Position numbers and translations under genes: made by a program. The notes below the pieces were generated by a model. That model worked only from the letters and a program-made list of their open reading frames with translations, was not told where the DNA came from and made no database searches. A DNA stretch of 64,000 nucleotides, taken from contig CAVRJC010000006.1 of the NCBI GenBank assembly GCA_963721435.1, positions 620,001 through 684,000 of the forward strand, given 5' to 3'. This document shows positions 27,372-36,109 of this stretch, piece by piece. The DNA is from CAVRJC01 sp963721435 (GTDB taxonomy: Bacteria > Actinomycetota > Acidimicrobiia > IMCC26256 > DASPTH01). Positions within the stretch are counted from its first letter, which is position 1. The number at the start of each line of letters is the position of its first letter.

Positions 27372-29197
27372 TCAACGGGCGTCGTCGGCGCCGTCGGGTG
27401 ACTCGTCGCTCCAGTCGACCCAGTCGATCCCGGTCACGTCGAGGTAGCCGTCGATCGCGGTACCGAGGGTCGGGAAGAACCGGTCGTCCCCGACGCGTTG
27501 CGCGAGTCCGTACGCGTGCAGCCGGTCCTTGACCGGGCCCTTGAGCTCCGCGAATGCCAGCTCGATGCCGTGGGCCTGCAAGTCGTCGATGAGCTCCCCG
27601 AGCACTTCGGCCGCCGTTGTGTCGATGTCGGTCATCGGCTCCGCCGCGACGATCACCCACTGGATGGGATCCTCACGCGCCTGGACCGCGTCCATGACTC
27701 GATCCGCGAACACTTCGGCATTGGCGAAGAAGAGCGGCACGTCGAAGCGGTAGAGGACGAGCCCGGGCACCTGCGCCGCGTCCGGGTGCCGCTCGATGTC
27801 GTGGTAGCCCTTGCGCCCGGACACCCGGCCGAGAACCGCGTCGTACGGGCGCCACGCGCGGCGGACGAAGTTGGCCAGGGACAGCACGATCGCCACCACG
27901 ATGCCGGCGAGCACCCCGAGGATCGCGACGCCGAGCGTCGCGGCGACGGAGAGCAGGAGCTCTGAGCGTCGCACCGCGCGAGCCAGCCGACGCTCTCGAA
28001 GTCGAAGAGCGTCAATGCTGCGGCGATGATGATCGCGGCCAGTGTCGGTTCCGGGATGTTCTGGCCCAGGCTTCCGTCGCTGACGAGGACGACCACGATC
28101 GCGACCGCGCCGAGCACACCTGTGAGCTGGGTTCGGGAGCCCGCCGACTGGGCGACCGCGGTGCGCGACGCCGACGCGCTCACCGGGAATCCGCTGAACA
28201 ACCCGGCCGCGAGGTTTGCCGCGCCCAGCGCGATGATCTCCTGGTCGCTGTCGACGCGTTCGCCGCGCTTCGACGCGAGACTCCGCGACAAGGTCGTCGT
28301 GTCGGCCAGCATGACGAACGCCATTCCTGCGGCCGCGACGAGCAGCCTCCCTGTGTCGTGGAGGCTCACGTCGGGGAAGCTCGCGGTGGGGAAGCCCGAG
28401 GGGATCCGCCCCACTACCGACACTCCGTGCGCGGTGAGGTCGAAGATCTCGGTGGCGATGGCGGAGCCGACGACCGCCACGAGGATCCCCGGCACCCTCG
28501 GCAGCCAGTGGCGGAACGCGAGGATCACCGCGAGGGAAGCGATGCCCACGATCAGGCTCGCGGTCACCGTTTCGCCGTTGGCGACTCCTTCGACGAAGGC
28601 CTTGCTCTCGTCGAACAACCGGTCGGCGCTCGCGCTGAACCCGAAGAGCCGGGGCAGCTGGCTCACGAGCACGACGATGGCGATGCCGTTGAGGAAGCCG
28701 ACGCGCACGGGCTTCGAGAGCAACTCGGCGAGGATGCCCGCACGGGCGAACCCGGCGATCACGCACATGGCGCCCATGAGGAGGGCCAGCATCCCGGCGA
28801 GCGCCACCGCGGTCGCCGGGTCGCCGTGCGCGCCGAGGAGCGGGAGGATCGCCGCGACGATGAGCGGGCCCAACGCCGAGTCGGGTCCGAGCACGAGCAC
28901 GCGCGACGGCCCGAAGACCGAGTACGCGAGCAACGCGACCACGGTCGTGTACAGCCCCGTCACGGGAGGGAGCCCCGCCAATTCCGCGTACGCCATGCCC
29001 TGGGGCACCAGCAACGTGACGAGCACGAGCGCCGCGATCACGTCCCCGCGCAGCCATTCGCGCCGGTACCGGCGTGCGACGTCGAGCCCCGGCACGTGTC
29101 GGGTGATCGCGGTCGGGATGCCGTGTTGCGGCGCGCCGTCGGGGCTGGTCAAGACCCGTTCCTGCCTTTCGCTGCTGTGACTCTCCTGAGGGAACAT
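27372..29197 (-). CDS. SulP-family anion transporter with STAS domain (frame break)
   Basis: A ~607-residue sulfate-permease-family protein. Ten or more membrane helices begin with VPGLDVARRYRREWLRGDVI and LVPQGMAYAELAGLPPV, the SulP signature. LFSGFPVSASASRTAVAQSAG follows, and the C-terminal STAS domain lies at about residues 460-590 (LYRFDVPLFFANAEVFADRV). It imports sulfate, bicarbonate or another anion. Near 27980 the frame breaks between DFESVGWLAR and VRRSELLLSVAATLG. One missing base, or loss of two GC pairs in a GCGCGC run, would explain it. ATG 29197 is the only ATG upstream of the first helix; a TTG further in is possible. Confidence 0.85.
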
Positions 29198-29209
29198 GAC
29201 TTTGGTCCC
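29195..29209 (+). promoter_or_regulatory. DosR/DevR-like box between divergent SulP and three-helix-bundle genes
   Basis: CATGACTTTGGTCCC matches 11 of the 14 core positions of the published DosR consensus GGGACTTTNGTCCC, with the right half exact and the left half weak. It lies 9 bases before ATG 29219 and overlaps the proposed SulP start codon. The assignment is tentative. Confidence 0.25.
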
Positions 29210-29218
29210 TGGACTGCC

Positions 29219-29548
29219 ATGTCGCCACATTCGTACGATCGAGACGTGGTCACGGCTGGCACTCGATCCGCAGGTACCGGGCTCCGGCATCTCGACGTTG
29301 ACGCCGCGCTGGCCGATGTGACCCGCCGCCTCACCGGTCGCTTCTCGCCACAGGTGCCCGAGTCGGTCGTCGCCTCGACGGTCCGCGGCTTCGCGGCGCG
29401 GTGGCAGGAGGCGCGCGTCACCGAGTTCGTCCCGTTGCTCGTCGAGCGCCGCAGCGCCGAGCAACTGCGCAAGCTCCTGGCCGACGAAACCGCGCTGAGT
29501 GACGACACGGCCACGCCGAACCCGAGAGGCCTCAGTCGAGTCGCGTGA
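29219..29548 (+). CDS. three-helix-bundle dimerization domain protein
   Basis: A 109-residue protein. The middle (about residues 32-90, ADVTRRLTGRFSPQVPESVV, then RVTEFVPLLVERRSAEQL) matches the actinobacterial three-helix-bundle domain found in small stress-associated proteins. No enzyme motif. ATG 29219 is preferred; GTG 29246 is possible. It is divergent from SulP, and its stop directly abuts the 29549 palindrome, with aquaporin next. Confidence 0.7.
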   Translation: MSPHSYDRDVVTAGTRSAGTGLRHLDVDAALADVTRRLTGRFSPQVPESVVASTVRGFAARWQEARVTEFVPLLVERRSAEQLRKLLADETALSDDTATPNPRGLSRVA

Positions 29549-29565
29549 TCATCCGCATCGGATGA
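29549..29565. promoter_or_regulatory. palindromic motif, copy 3 (TCATCCGCATCGGATGA)
   Basis: A perfect-arm 17-bp palindrome, 52 bases upstream of the aquaporin start. The identical 17-mer occurs on the minus strand at 35700-35684 before the second DUF2252 gene, strong evidence for a shared regulator. The following bases (CGACAGACCTCCGACGA) resemble those after copy 1. Confidence 0.6.
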
Positions 29566-29604
29566 CGACAGACCTCCGACGAGTCTGCGATGCTGACGCG
29601 GACC

Positions 29605-29610
29605 AGGAGG
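29605..29610 (+). promoter_or_regulatory. Shine-Dalgarno fixing the aquaporin GTG start
   Basis: A perfect AGGAGG, 7 bases before GTG 29618, decides this start over internal ATGs. Confidence 0.7.
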
Positions 29611-29617
29611 GGACCCG

Positions 29618-30475
29618 GTGGCCGACAGCGGCGAAGCAACACCCGCGACCAGTTCCAAGGACGCGGCAGAAGAGGCACGGCTGAAGAAGCGCGTGCTCGA
29701 CACGTTCGCGGCGTTCGAGGCGACCGCGGAGGACTTCCAGAACCCGCGGCAGGAGTGGCGGCGGCTCGTGTCCGAGCTCCTCGGCACGTTCTTCCTGGTG
29801 CTCGTCGCCGCCGGCGGCGGGATGATGGGCCAGGCCTTCCCGGGCACGATCAGCCGCACGGCCGCGGTCGTCGCACCAGGTCTCATGGTGCTGGCGATCA
29901 TCCTCTTCATGGGCAAGGTCTCGGGCGCGCATCTCAACCCCGCGGTGAGCGTCGCGTTCTCGTTGCGCGGCGACTTCCCGTGGCGACGCGTGCCCGGCTA
30001 CGTGATCGTCCAGCTGGGCGGTGCCGCGCTCGCGTGCTGGTTCCTCCAGGCCGTCGTGCACGTGTCGGCGGTCTACGGGTCGAACTATCCCGCCGCGCAC
30101 TTCTCCGCGGGTGACGCGTTCTGGATGGAGGCCGTGCTCACGTTCGGCCTCGTGAGCGTGATCCTCGGCACCGCGTCCGGCGCGCAGAACCTCGGCGTGA
30201 TCGGCGCGCTCGGAGTGGGTGCGTACATCGCGCTCGCAGGCTTGTGGGGTAGCCCGATCTCGGGTGCCTCGATGAACCCGGCCCGCACATTCGGCCCCGA
30301 CCTCGTCGGCAACGACTTCACGTCGTACTGGGTGTACGTGGCGGGACCGCTCGCAGGGGCATGCATCGCGGTCGGGATCGCGTTCGTGCTGCGCGGCCGT
30401 GGCGGGGGCAAGGCAGGATCAGGAGCTGCGCAGGGTGCGCTGTTCACCGAAGAGCAGGATCCGGAGAAGCCATGA
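29618..30475 (+). CDS. aquaporin/MIP-family channel
   Basis: A 285-residue major intrinsic protein with six helices and both pore boxes: AHLNPAVS (about residue 108) and ASMNPARTFGPDLV (about residue 219). A charged ~40-residue N-terminal extension (AEEARLKKRVLDTFAAFEAT) precedes the first helix and a basic Gly-rich tail follows. It conducts water or small solutes; the aromatic/arginine filter was not resolved. It is translationally coupled (ATGA) to the DUF2252 gene and sits behind palindrome copy 3. Confidence 0.9.
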   Translation: MADSGEATPATSSKDAAEEARLKKRVLDTFAAFEATAEDFQNPRQEWRRLVSELLGTFFLVLVAAGGGMMGQAFPGTISRTAAVVAPGLMVLAIILFMGKVSGAHLNPAVSVAFSLRGDFPWRRVPGYVIVQLGGAALACWFLQAVVHVSAVYGSNYPAAHFSAGDAFWMEAVLTFGLVSVILGTASGAQNLGVIGALGVGAYIALAGLWGSPISGASMNPARTFGPDLVGNDFTSYWVYVAGPLAGACIAVGIAFVLRGRGGGKAGSGAAQGALFTEEQDPEKP

Positions 30476-31899
30476 CGCAAGCTCCGCCAGCAATCACGAA
30501 GAGCAAGAAGGCTTCGGAGGCGATCGCGCCGATCACGCACCTGGACATCACCGAGCGCGCCGCTCGGGGGAAGGCGGCGCGCACGAAGGTCCCTCGTGCA
30601 AGTCACGCGGCGTGGGAACCGCCGGCCGACCGGGCCGATCCCGTCGAGCTCCTCCGCGGTCAGGAAGTGACCCGTGTGCCCGAGCTCATCCCGATCCGCC
30701 ACGAGCGCATGCTCACGTCGCCGTTCGCGTTCTACCGCGGCGCCGCGGTGGTGATGGCGGCCGACGTTGCGTCGGTGCCCGACACCGGACTGCGCGTGCA
30801 GTGCTGCGGAGACGCCCACCTCGCGAACTTCGGCGGGTTCGCAGCCCCCGACCGCAAGCTCATCTTCGACATCAATGACTTCGACGAGACCAGCCACGGT
30901 CCGTTCGAGTGGGACGTCAAGCGTCTCGCCGCCAGCTTCGAGATCGCCTCCCGCGCGCGCGAGTTCTCGGCCAAGACTGCACGCAAGGCCGTTCTGATGG
31001 CAGCCCAGTCGTACCGCGAGGCCATGACGAGCTTTGCCGCGATGACCAACCTCGACGTCTGGTACGCGCGTCTCGACATCCAGGCGACGCTCGACCGCTA
31101 CGCGAGCCAGGTCAGTGCATCCGAGTTGGCCCGTTTGAACAAAGTGGCGGCCAAGGCTGAGACCAAGGACAGCATGAAGGCCTTCGCGAAGCTCACCGAG
31201 GTGGTCGACGGTGAAGTCCGGATCACGAGCGACGCGCCGCTGCTGGTCCCCGCGCGTGACCTCATGGGCGACATCGATCCCGCGACCCTGGAAGCGTGGC
31301 TCCACGAGCAGCTCCGGGTGTACCGCCACAGTCTCCAGCCCGACCGTCGTCACCTCCTCGAGGGCTATCGAATGGTCGACCTGGCCCGCAAGGTCGTCGG
31401 TGTGGGCAGCGTCGGCACTCGCTGCTGGATCCTGCTCATGCTCGGCAAGGACGACGCCGACCCGCTCTTCCTCCAGGTCAAACAAGCAGAAGCATCGGTG
31501 CTCGAGCCGTACGGCGGCCGGAGTCAGTACGGCAACCACGGACAACGCGTCGTCGAGGGTCAGCGCCTGCTGCAGGCGGCGAGCGACATCATGCTCGGCT
31601 GGTTCCACGCCCACGCCCTCGACGGTGCCGAGCGCGATTTCTACGTGCGCCAACTCTGGGACTGGAAGGTGTCGGCCGACCTGGAGGCGATCACGGAGAA
31701 GTTGCTCTCGATCTACGCGCAGATGTGCGGGTGGTCGCTCGCACGCGCGCACGCGCGCTCCGGCGACCGCATCGCGATCGCGGCATACCTCGGCACGAGC
31801 GACGTGTTCGACAAGTCCATCGCGGCGTTTGCCGCCGCGTACGCCGACCAGAACCAGCGCGATTACGAGGCCGCGGTGGCGGCGCTGTCCTCTTCCTGA
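30472..31899 (+). CDS. DUF2252 protein (first copy)
   Basis: A 475-residue DUF2252 protein. Conserved blocks are PELIPIRHERMLTSPFAFYRG, the kinase-like CGDAHLANFGGF (about residue 113) and LIFDINDFDET, then VGVGSVGTRCWILLM and GQRVVEGQRLLQAASDIMLGW, ending ADQNQRDYEA. GDxHxxN followed by an acidic DxNDFD resembles phosphotransferase-fold catalytic and metal-binding loops, so a kinase-like activity is plausible but unproved. It overlaps the aquaporin stop (ATGA). Its 3' end overlaps the convergent MFS gene by 37 bp. Confidence 0.88.
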   Translation: MTQAPPAITKSKKASEAIAPITHLDITERAARGKAARTKVPRASHAAWEPPADRADPVELLRGQEVTRVPELIPIRHERMLTSPFAFYRGAAVVMAADVASVPDTGLRVQCCGDAHLANFGGFAAPDRKLIFDINDFDETSHGPFEWDVKRLAASFEIASRAREFSAKTARKAVLMAAQSYREAMTSFAAMTNLDVWYARLDIQATLDRYASQVSASELARLNKVAAKAETKDSMKAFAKLTEVVDGEVRITSDAPLLVPARDLMGDIDPATLEAWLHEQLRVYRHSLQPDRRHLLEGYRMVDLARKVVGVGSVGTRCWILLMLGKDDADPLFLQVKQAEASVLEPYGGRSQYGNHGQRVVEGQRLLQAASDIMLGWFHAHALDGAERDFYVRQLWDWKVSADLEAITEKLLSIYAQMCGWSLARAHARSGDRIAIAAYLGTSDVFDKSIAAFAAAYADQNQRDYEAAVAALSSS

Positions 31900-33465
31900 A
31901 ACTCCGCGAACATCCGCTTCTCGTCGTCGACCTTCGGGAAGCAGAACCACACGAGGATCGCGCCGAGGACGATCGCGATGATGCCGGCGGTGTACGCCCA
32001 GTTCGCGCCATCGACGAACGACTGCTGTGCGGCCGCCACGATCTGCTTGGAGTACTGCGGGTACTGCTGGGCGGTGTCGACCGCGCTGCCGAACGACTTC
32101 GTCAGCTGGTTCTCGACCGACGACGACACGTTCGCGGCGTTCGGTGAGCTCGCGATCTGCTTGGCGAACGCGGTCGCGTAGCCCGCGGCGAGGAGCGCGC
32201 CGAGGATCGACTGCATGATCGCCCCACCGAGGTCGCGCTGGAGGTCGGCCGTCCCCGAGGCCATGCCCGCGCGCGTCACGGGCACGGAGCTCGTGAGCGA
32301 GTGCGATGCGGGTGTTCCCGCAAAGCCGACGCCGGTGCCGACGAACGCGTACGCCGAGCCCGACCTGCCAGTACGCGGAGCCTTCCTCCCAGAGCACGAG
32401 CATGGTGACGAAGCCCAAGAGGCAGAACACGTAGCCGAGCAGCAGCGTGAAGCGCGCGCCGCGTGCCTCCACGAGCTTCGCCGAGCGGGGCGCGACGATC
32501 ACCATGCACACCACGGCGGGCAGGATCGACGCGCCCGCTTCGATGGGCGAATAGTCCAGCACGTTCTGCAGGAACTGCTGCCCGATGAACATCGCGCCCA
32601 TGAGTGACCCGAACACGATGATCCCCGCGCACGCCGCGACCCAGAACGTGCGTCGCGCCGCGACGTCGAGGTCGTACAGCGGGAAACGGGCGCGGCGCTG
32701 GCGGATGTAGAAGGCGACGAGAGCAGCGACCGCGATGGCCGCGAGGCCGAGGGCGACCGCGCCCTTGCCCGGCACCGGTGCGAAGTTGATCGACAGCACG
32801 ATGCCGGCGACCAGTACGACAGAGAGGATTCCTCCGAGGTTGTCGACGGGGTCGACCGTCTCGTTGACGTGCGCGGGGACGAGCTTGATCGCGAGCACCA
32901 GGGCGACGAACGCGAGCGGCAGCGTGAGCAGGAACACCGATCCCCACCAGAAGTGGCCGAGCAGGTAGCCGGCGGCGAGCGGCCCGAGGGCGGAGATGGC
33001 GCCGCCGAGCGCCGACCACAACGCGATCGACTTGGTGCGGGCCGGGCCTGACCACAGCGCCGTGATGAGCGCGAGGGTGGTGGGGTAGGCCATGCCCGCG
33101 GCCACTCCTCCGAACAGCCGGGCGGCGAACAGCACACCGGTGCTCGGTGCCCACGCGGCGAGGCAGGAGAACGGGATCGCCAGCGCAGTGCCCAGGATCA
33201 GCATCCGCTTGCGGCCGTAGCGGTCGCCGAGCGCGCCCAGGTACAGCACCGATGCCGCGAGGCCGAGCGAGTAGCCGACCGCGACGAGATCGAGCCCGGT
33301 CTGCGACGCGTCGAGGTCCTTGCCGATGTCCGGCAACGCCACGTTCGCGACCGCGAGGTTCAGGTTGGCGACCGCCGCGACCAGGATCAGCGCGAGCAGG
33401 ACCAGCTTCGCGTTGTCGGGCGCAGTCGATCGCTCGACCGCGTTCGGCGGCGTACCAGTGGCCAT
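31863..33465 (-). CDS. MFS transporter, DHA2/EmrB-like (frame break)
   Basis: A ~534-residue exporter with about 14 helices. Motif A is LGALGDRYGRKRMLILG near residue 70 and motif C lies in the GGAISALGPLAAGYLLG region. The frame breaks at about 32353, after YWQVGLG. Restoring one GC pair joins it to the frame reading AYAFVGTGVGFAGTPASHS, ending at 31863 with a charged tail (PKVDDEKRMFAEFQEED). The proton-driven substrate is unknown. An imperfect inverted repeat (GTCCG at 33491-33495 and CGGAC at 33500-33504) lies just before the start. Confidence 0.86.
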
Positions 33466-33571
33466 TGGCTGTCTCCGAGGGTGGGCAACGGTCCGGTGAC
33501 GGACGTTAACGCCGAGGGTCACAACGCACGGGCATGATCGGCTCCGAGGCGGCGCCGCTCCGCGACGCGGC

Positions 33572-33606
33572 GAGCTCCCGCGGCCCTGATCGGGACGCGG
33601 GAGCTC
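33572..33606. terminator. hairpin downstream of the SHOCT gene
   Basis: A perfect 11-bp inverted repeat, GAGCTCCCGCG (33572-33582) and CGCGGGAGCTC (33596-33606), with a 13-nt loop. It begins 20 bases past the SHOCT-gene stop on the minus strand, where a rho-independent-type terminator is expected; no T-tract. The rest of the 161-bp gap to the MFS start shows no gene. Confidence 0.6.
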
Positions 33607-33626
33607 ACTCCGTTCGAAAGGTCGAC

Positions 33627-34028
33627 TCAGCCTCCGGCGAGCGCCTTGGCCTTCGCCTGCTCGAACTCGGCGTCGGTGATGGTGCCGTTCGCCTTGAGGT
33701 CGGCGAGGCGGGCGATCTCGTCGGCGGTGCTGCCCGTCGTGCCCGCGGCCGACTGCACGGCCTGCTTGAACGCGGCGTCCTGCGCCTGTGCGGCAGCGAT
33801 CGCGTGCTCCTGCATCTTGTGCCCGCGTGCGATCAGGTACACCAGGACACCCAGATACGGGAGGATGATCACGAAGATCACCCAGATCGCCTTGGCGAAC
33901 CCACCCATGTCGTGGCTGCGGAAGATGTCCGAGAACACGATGATCAGCAACCAGATCCAGATGAAGAACAAGAAGAAGTAGAGCATCGACAGGAATACCT
34001 GTCCGGTGCCGAATTCCGCCACGACCAT
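33627..34028 (-). CDS. PLDc_N/SHOCT-domain small membrane protein
   Basis: A 133-residue protein. A hydrophobic helix (about residues 12-32), FRSHDMGGFAKAIWVIFVI and a second helix form the PLDc_N fold seen at the N terminus of cardiolipin synthases. A short linker leads to a C-terminal SHOCT motif (IARLADLKANGTITDAEFEQAKAKAL). This combination is common in actinobacterial small membrane proteins of unknown role, possibly chaperone- or stress-linked. The ATG is preceded by a strong GGGAGG. Palindrome copy 4 lies about 95 bases upstream. Confidence 0.8.
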   Translation of the reverse strand: MVVAEFGTGQVFLSMLYFFLFFIWIWLLIIVFSDIFRSHDMGGFAKAIWVIFVIILPYLGVLVYLIARGHKMQEHAIAAAQAQDAAFKQAVQSAAGTTGSTADEIARLADLKANGTITDAEFEQAKAKALAGG

Positions 34029-34122
34029 GAAAGAGCCTCCCAGGCTGTCGATTGCGGGTACACGCCCGAGTCGGGCGGCCCGCAGTGAGGGTGAATCTAG
34101 ATCGTCCCGGGCCGCCGTGTCG

Positions 34123-34139
34123 TCACCCGGATGGGGTGA
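34123..34139. promoter_or_regulatory. palindromic motif TCAYCC-N5-GGRTGA, copy 4
   Basis: TCACCCGGATGGGGTGA, about 95 bases before the SHOCT-gene start and 3 bases past the second DUF2252 stop. On the minus strand it reads GGGTGACGACACGG, like the flank of copy 3 (GGATGACGACAGAC). A second palindrome, GTGATCATCAC, overlaps its end. Confidence 0.5.
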
Positions 34140-34142
34140 TCA

Positions 34143-35666
34143 TCACACCCCGTGCTCGGCAGGGAGCGCGCCGTCGGCGATCGCGTGCACCAGCGCGGCG
34201 TGGTCGCGCTCGTTCTGGTCGGCGTAGGTCACCGCGAAGCGCCCCAGCGCCATGCCGAAGTCGTCGCCCTTGCCGAGGTAGCCGGCGATCGCGGCGGAGT
34301 CGCCCGAGCGCGCGTGGGCGCGCGCCAGTGTCACCCCGCACAGCTCCGCGTAGCCGACGAAGGTCTCGACCGGCTGGCCGTCGACGTTGGCCGACCCCTT
34401 CATGTCGCGCAGCTGGCGCCAGTAGTAGTCGGTGCCCGACATGTCGTCGTGCGTCCAACCCAGGAAGATGTCGCTCGCGGCCTGCACCAGCCGTTGCCCT
34501 TCGACGACGCGTCGCGCGTGGTTGTCGTAGACCGAGTCGGGGAGGTGTGCCTCCAGCACGGAGGCCTGTGCCTCCTTGACCTGGAGCATGAGCGGATCGT
34601 CACCCGCGCCGCCCTCGAGCAGCGCGATCCAGCAGCGAGTGCCGACACTCCCGACGCCGACGACCTTGCGCGCCGCGTCGACGAGCCGGAACCGGTCGAG
34701 CAGCAGGCCGTGGTCGTCGGACACGTTCGCCCGGTAGTTGTTCAACAACATCTGCATGTGGTCGAACTCGTCGTCGCCGGGCACGTGACCGACCAGCGGG
34801 AGCTGATCGATGATCCTGCGTCGACCGTCGACGACCTCGGTGAGCTTGTTGACCGCCTGCAGGTTGTTGTGCGCCTGCGCACGTGCGATGGCATGGTCGG
34901 CGCGCGCCTTGGCATCGGCGTTCCCCGTCGACGCGATCATCGCCTCGACGCGCGCGGCGTCGACGGAGAAGTACCAGGCGTCGAGTGTCGGCATCGAGGC
35001 GAATCGCCCGAGCAGGTCCGCGTACCGCAGGGTCATCCCGAGCACCGCCTCCTTCGCCACGTCGTCGGGGAAGCCCTTCGAGCGCGACGCGACCGCGAAG
35101 CTCGCTCCGAGACGCTTCAGGTCCCACTCCCACGGGCCGGGAAGGGTCTCGTCGAAGTCGTTGACGTCGAAGATCAGGCGTCGCTCCGGCGTCGCGAAGC
35201 CACCGAAGTTGAGGAGATGACCGTCGCCGCAGACCTGCACCGTGATGCCGGTGCTCGGCGTGGCGGCGAGGTCGGCGGCCATGCCCGCGGCCGCGCCGCG
35301 GAAGAACCCGAACGCCGACTCGGCCATCCGGCCGTAGCGGATCGGCAGCAGGTCGGGAACCCGGCTCTCGCCCTGGGCCACCAGCACCGCGACCGGGTCG
35401 GGTCGATCGGCCGCCGGTTTCCACTCGCCGTGGGCGGCGCGGGGTACCTGCTTGCGCAGCTCCCGGCCCGCGGCGATCCGTTCGGCGCGGTCGACGGTCC
35501 CGGTGGGGCCACCGAGCACCTGCAACCCGGCCGCCACCCCCTCGGCGCGCTCCAATGCCGCGACGCCCTGCTTCCGTGCGCGCGGCTTGGCCGTCGGGCT
35601 CGCCTTCGGAGTCGCTTTCGGATTGGGCTTGGGCCGGCCGTTCGGGCCGGTCGGCTTCGAGCTCAC
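34143..35666 (-). CDS. DUF2252 protein (second copy)
   Basis: About 507 residues and a clear paralogue of the protein at 30472-31899. It shares PDLLPIRYGRMAESAFGFFRG, CGDGHLLNFGGFATPERRLIFDVNDFDE, KVVGVGSVGTRCWIALL and ARRVVEGQRLVQAASDIFLGW. The N-terminal ~40 residues are Pro/Lys/Ala-rich and probably disordered. GTG 35666 is chosen because AAGGGA precedes it; ATG 35687 would put the start inside palindrome copy 5. Two paralogues behind the same 17-bp motif suggest joint regulation. Confidence 0.87.
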   Translation of the reverse strand: MSSKPTGPNGRPKPNPKATPKASPTAKPRARKQGVAALERAEGVAAGLQVLGGPTGTVDRAERIAAGRELRKQVPRAAHGEWKPAADRPDPVAVLVAQGESRVPDLLPIRYGRMAESAFGFFRGAAAGMAADLAATPSTGITVQVCGDGHLLNFGGFATPERRLIFDVNDFDETLPGPWEWDLKRLGASFAVASRSKGFPDDVAKEAVLGMTLRYADLLGRFASMPTLDAWYFSVDAARVEAMIASTGNADAKARADHAIARAQAHNNLQAVNKLTEVVDGRRRIIDQLPLVGHVPGDDEFDHMQMLLNNYRANVSDDHGLLLDRFRLVDAARKVVGVGSVGTRCWIALLEGGAGDDPLMLQVKEAQASVLEAHLPDSVYDNHARRVVEGQRLVQAASDIFLGWTHDDMSGTDYYWRQLRDMKGSANVDGQPVETFVGYAELCGVTLARAHARSGDSAAIAGYLGKGDDFGMALGRFAVTYADQNERDHAALVHAIADGALPAEHGV

Positions 35667-35683
35667 ACTTCGTCCCTTGTCAT

Positions 35684-35700
35684 TCATCCGATGCGGATGA
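35684..35700. promoter_or_regulatory. palindromic motif, copy 5 (exact repeat of copy 3)
   Basis: Read on the minus strand this is TCATCCGCATCGGATGA, identical to 29549-29565. It lies 18 bases before the DUF2252 GTG at 35666 and on the other side faces the gene at 35786, so it could control either or both. Confidence 0.6.
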
Positions 35701-35785
35701 TGTCGAGTACACGATCGAGCAGAAGGATGAAGGAACACTGACGCGGCTGCAAGCCCGAGGTGAGTCCGAACGGGAGCCCGACACG

Positions 35786-36109
35786 ATGGCATCACACGCG
35801 GAACGGGCAGCAACCCTGGCGCGCGCGGTCGAAGCGAGCATCGAGGGCGACAGCAGCGTGGTGGCCGAGCTCTACACGGACAACGTGGAGGGCTCGGCTC
35901 CGGCATTGAACGTGTCGTCGGCCGCCGAGCTCGCGGTGGAGCTCGAAGACCGCGAGGACGCGTTCTGCGACGAAGCCACGCTGCTCGAGCAGATGCTGTT
36001 GCTCTCCGGCGACGACGACGCCGACCGAGTCAGAGCCGCGCGAGCTCGCGTTCGAGCTGCGCGAGGCCCATGGGGCCCGCGTCGAGCGCGACCCGGTGGA
36101 ATGTCTTGA
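35786..36109 (+). pseudogene. truncated SnoaL/NTF2-like ORF
   Basis: From ATG 35786 the first ~75 residues (HAERAATLARAVEASIEGDS, then ELYTDNVEGSAPALNVSS) look like the N-terminal half of an NTF2-fold protein. After that the frame becomes Arg/Ala/Gly-rich, runs antisense over the 3' end of the DUF885 gene and stops at 36109. Typical members are about 125-140 residues, so the C-terminal half appears lost. A natural ~107-residue protein with a convergent overlap is the alternative. Confidence 0.4.

Noticed and set aside
30085..31862. Very long minus-strand frame continuing past the MFS break
   Set aside because: Its second half is antisense to the DUF2252 and aquaporin genes; it exists only because the MFS frame break lets it run on.
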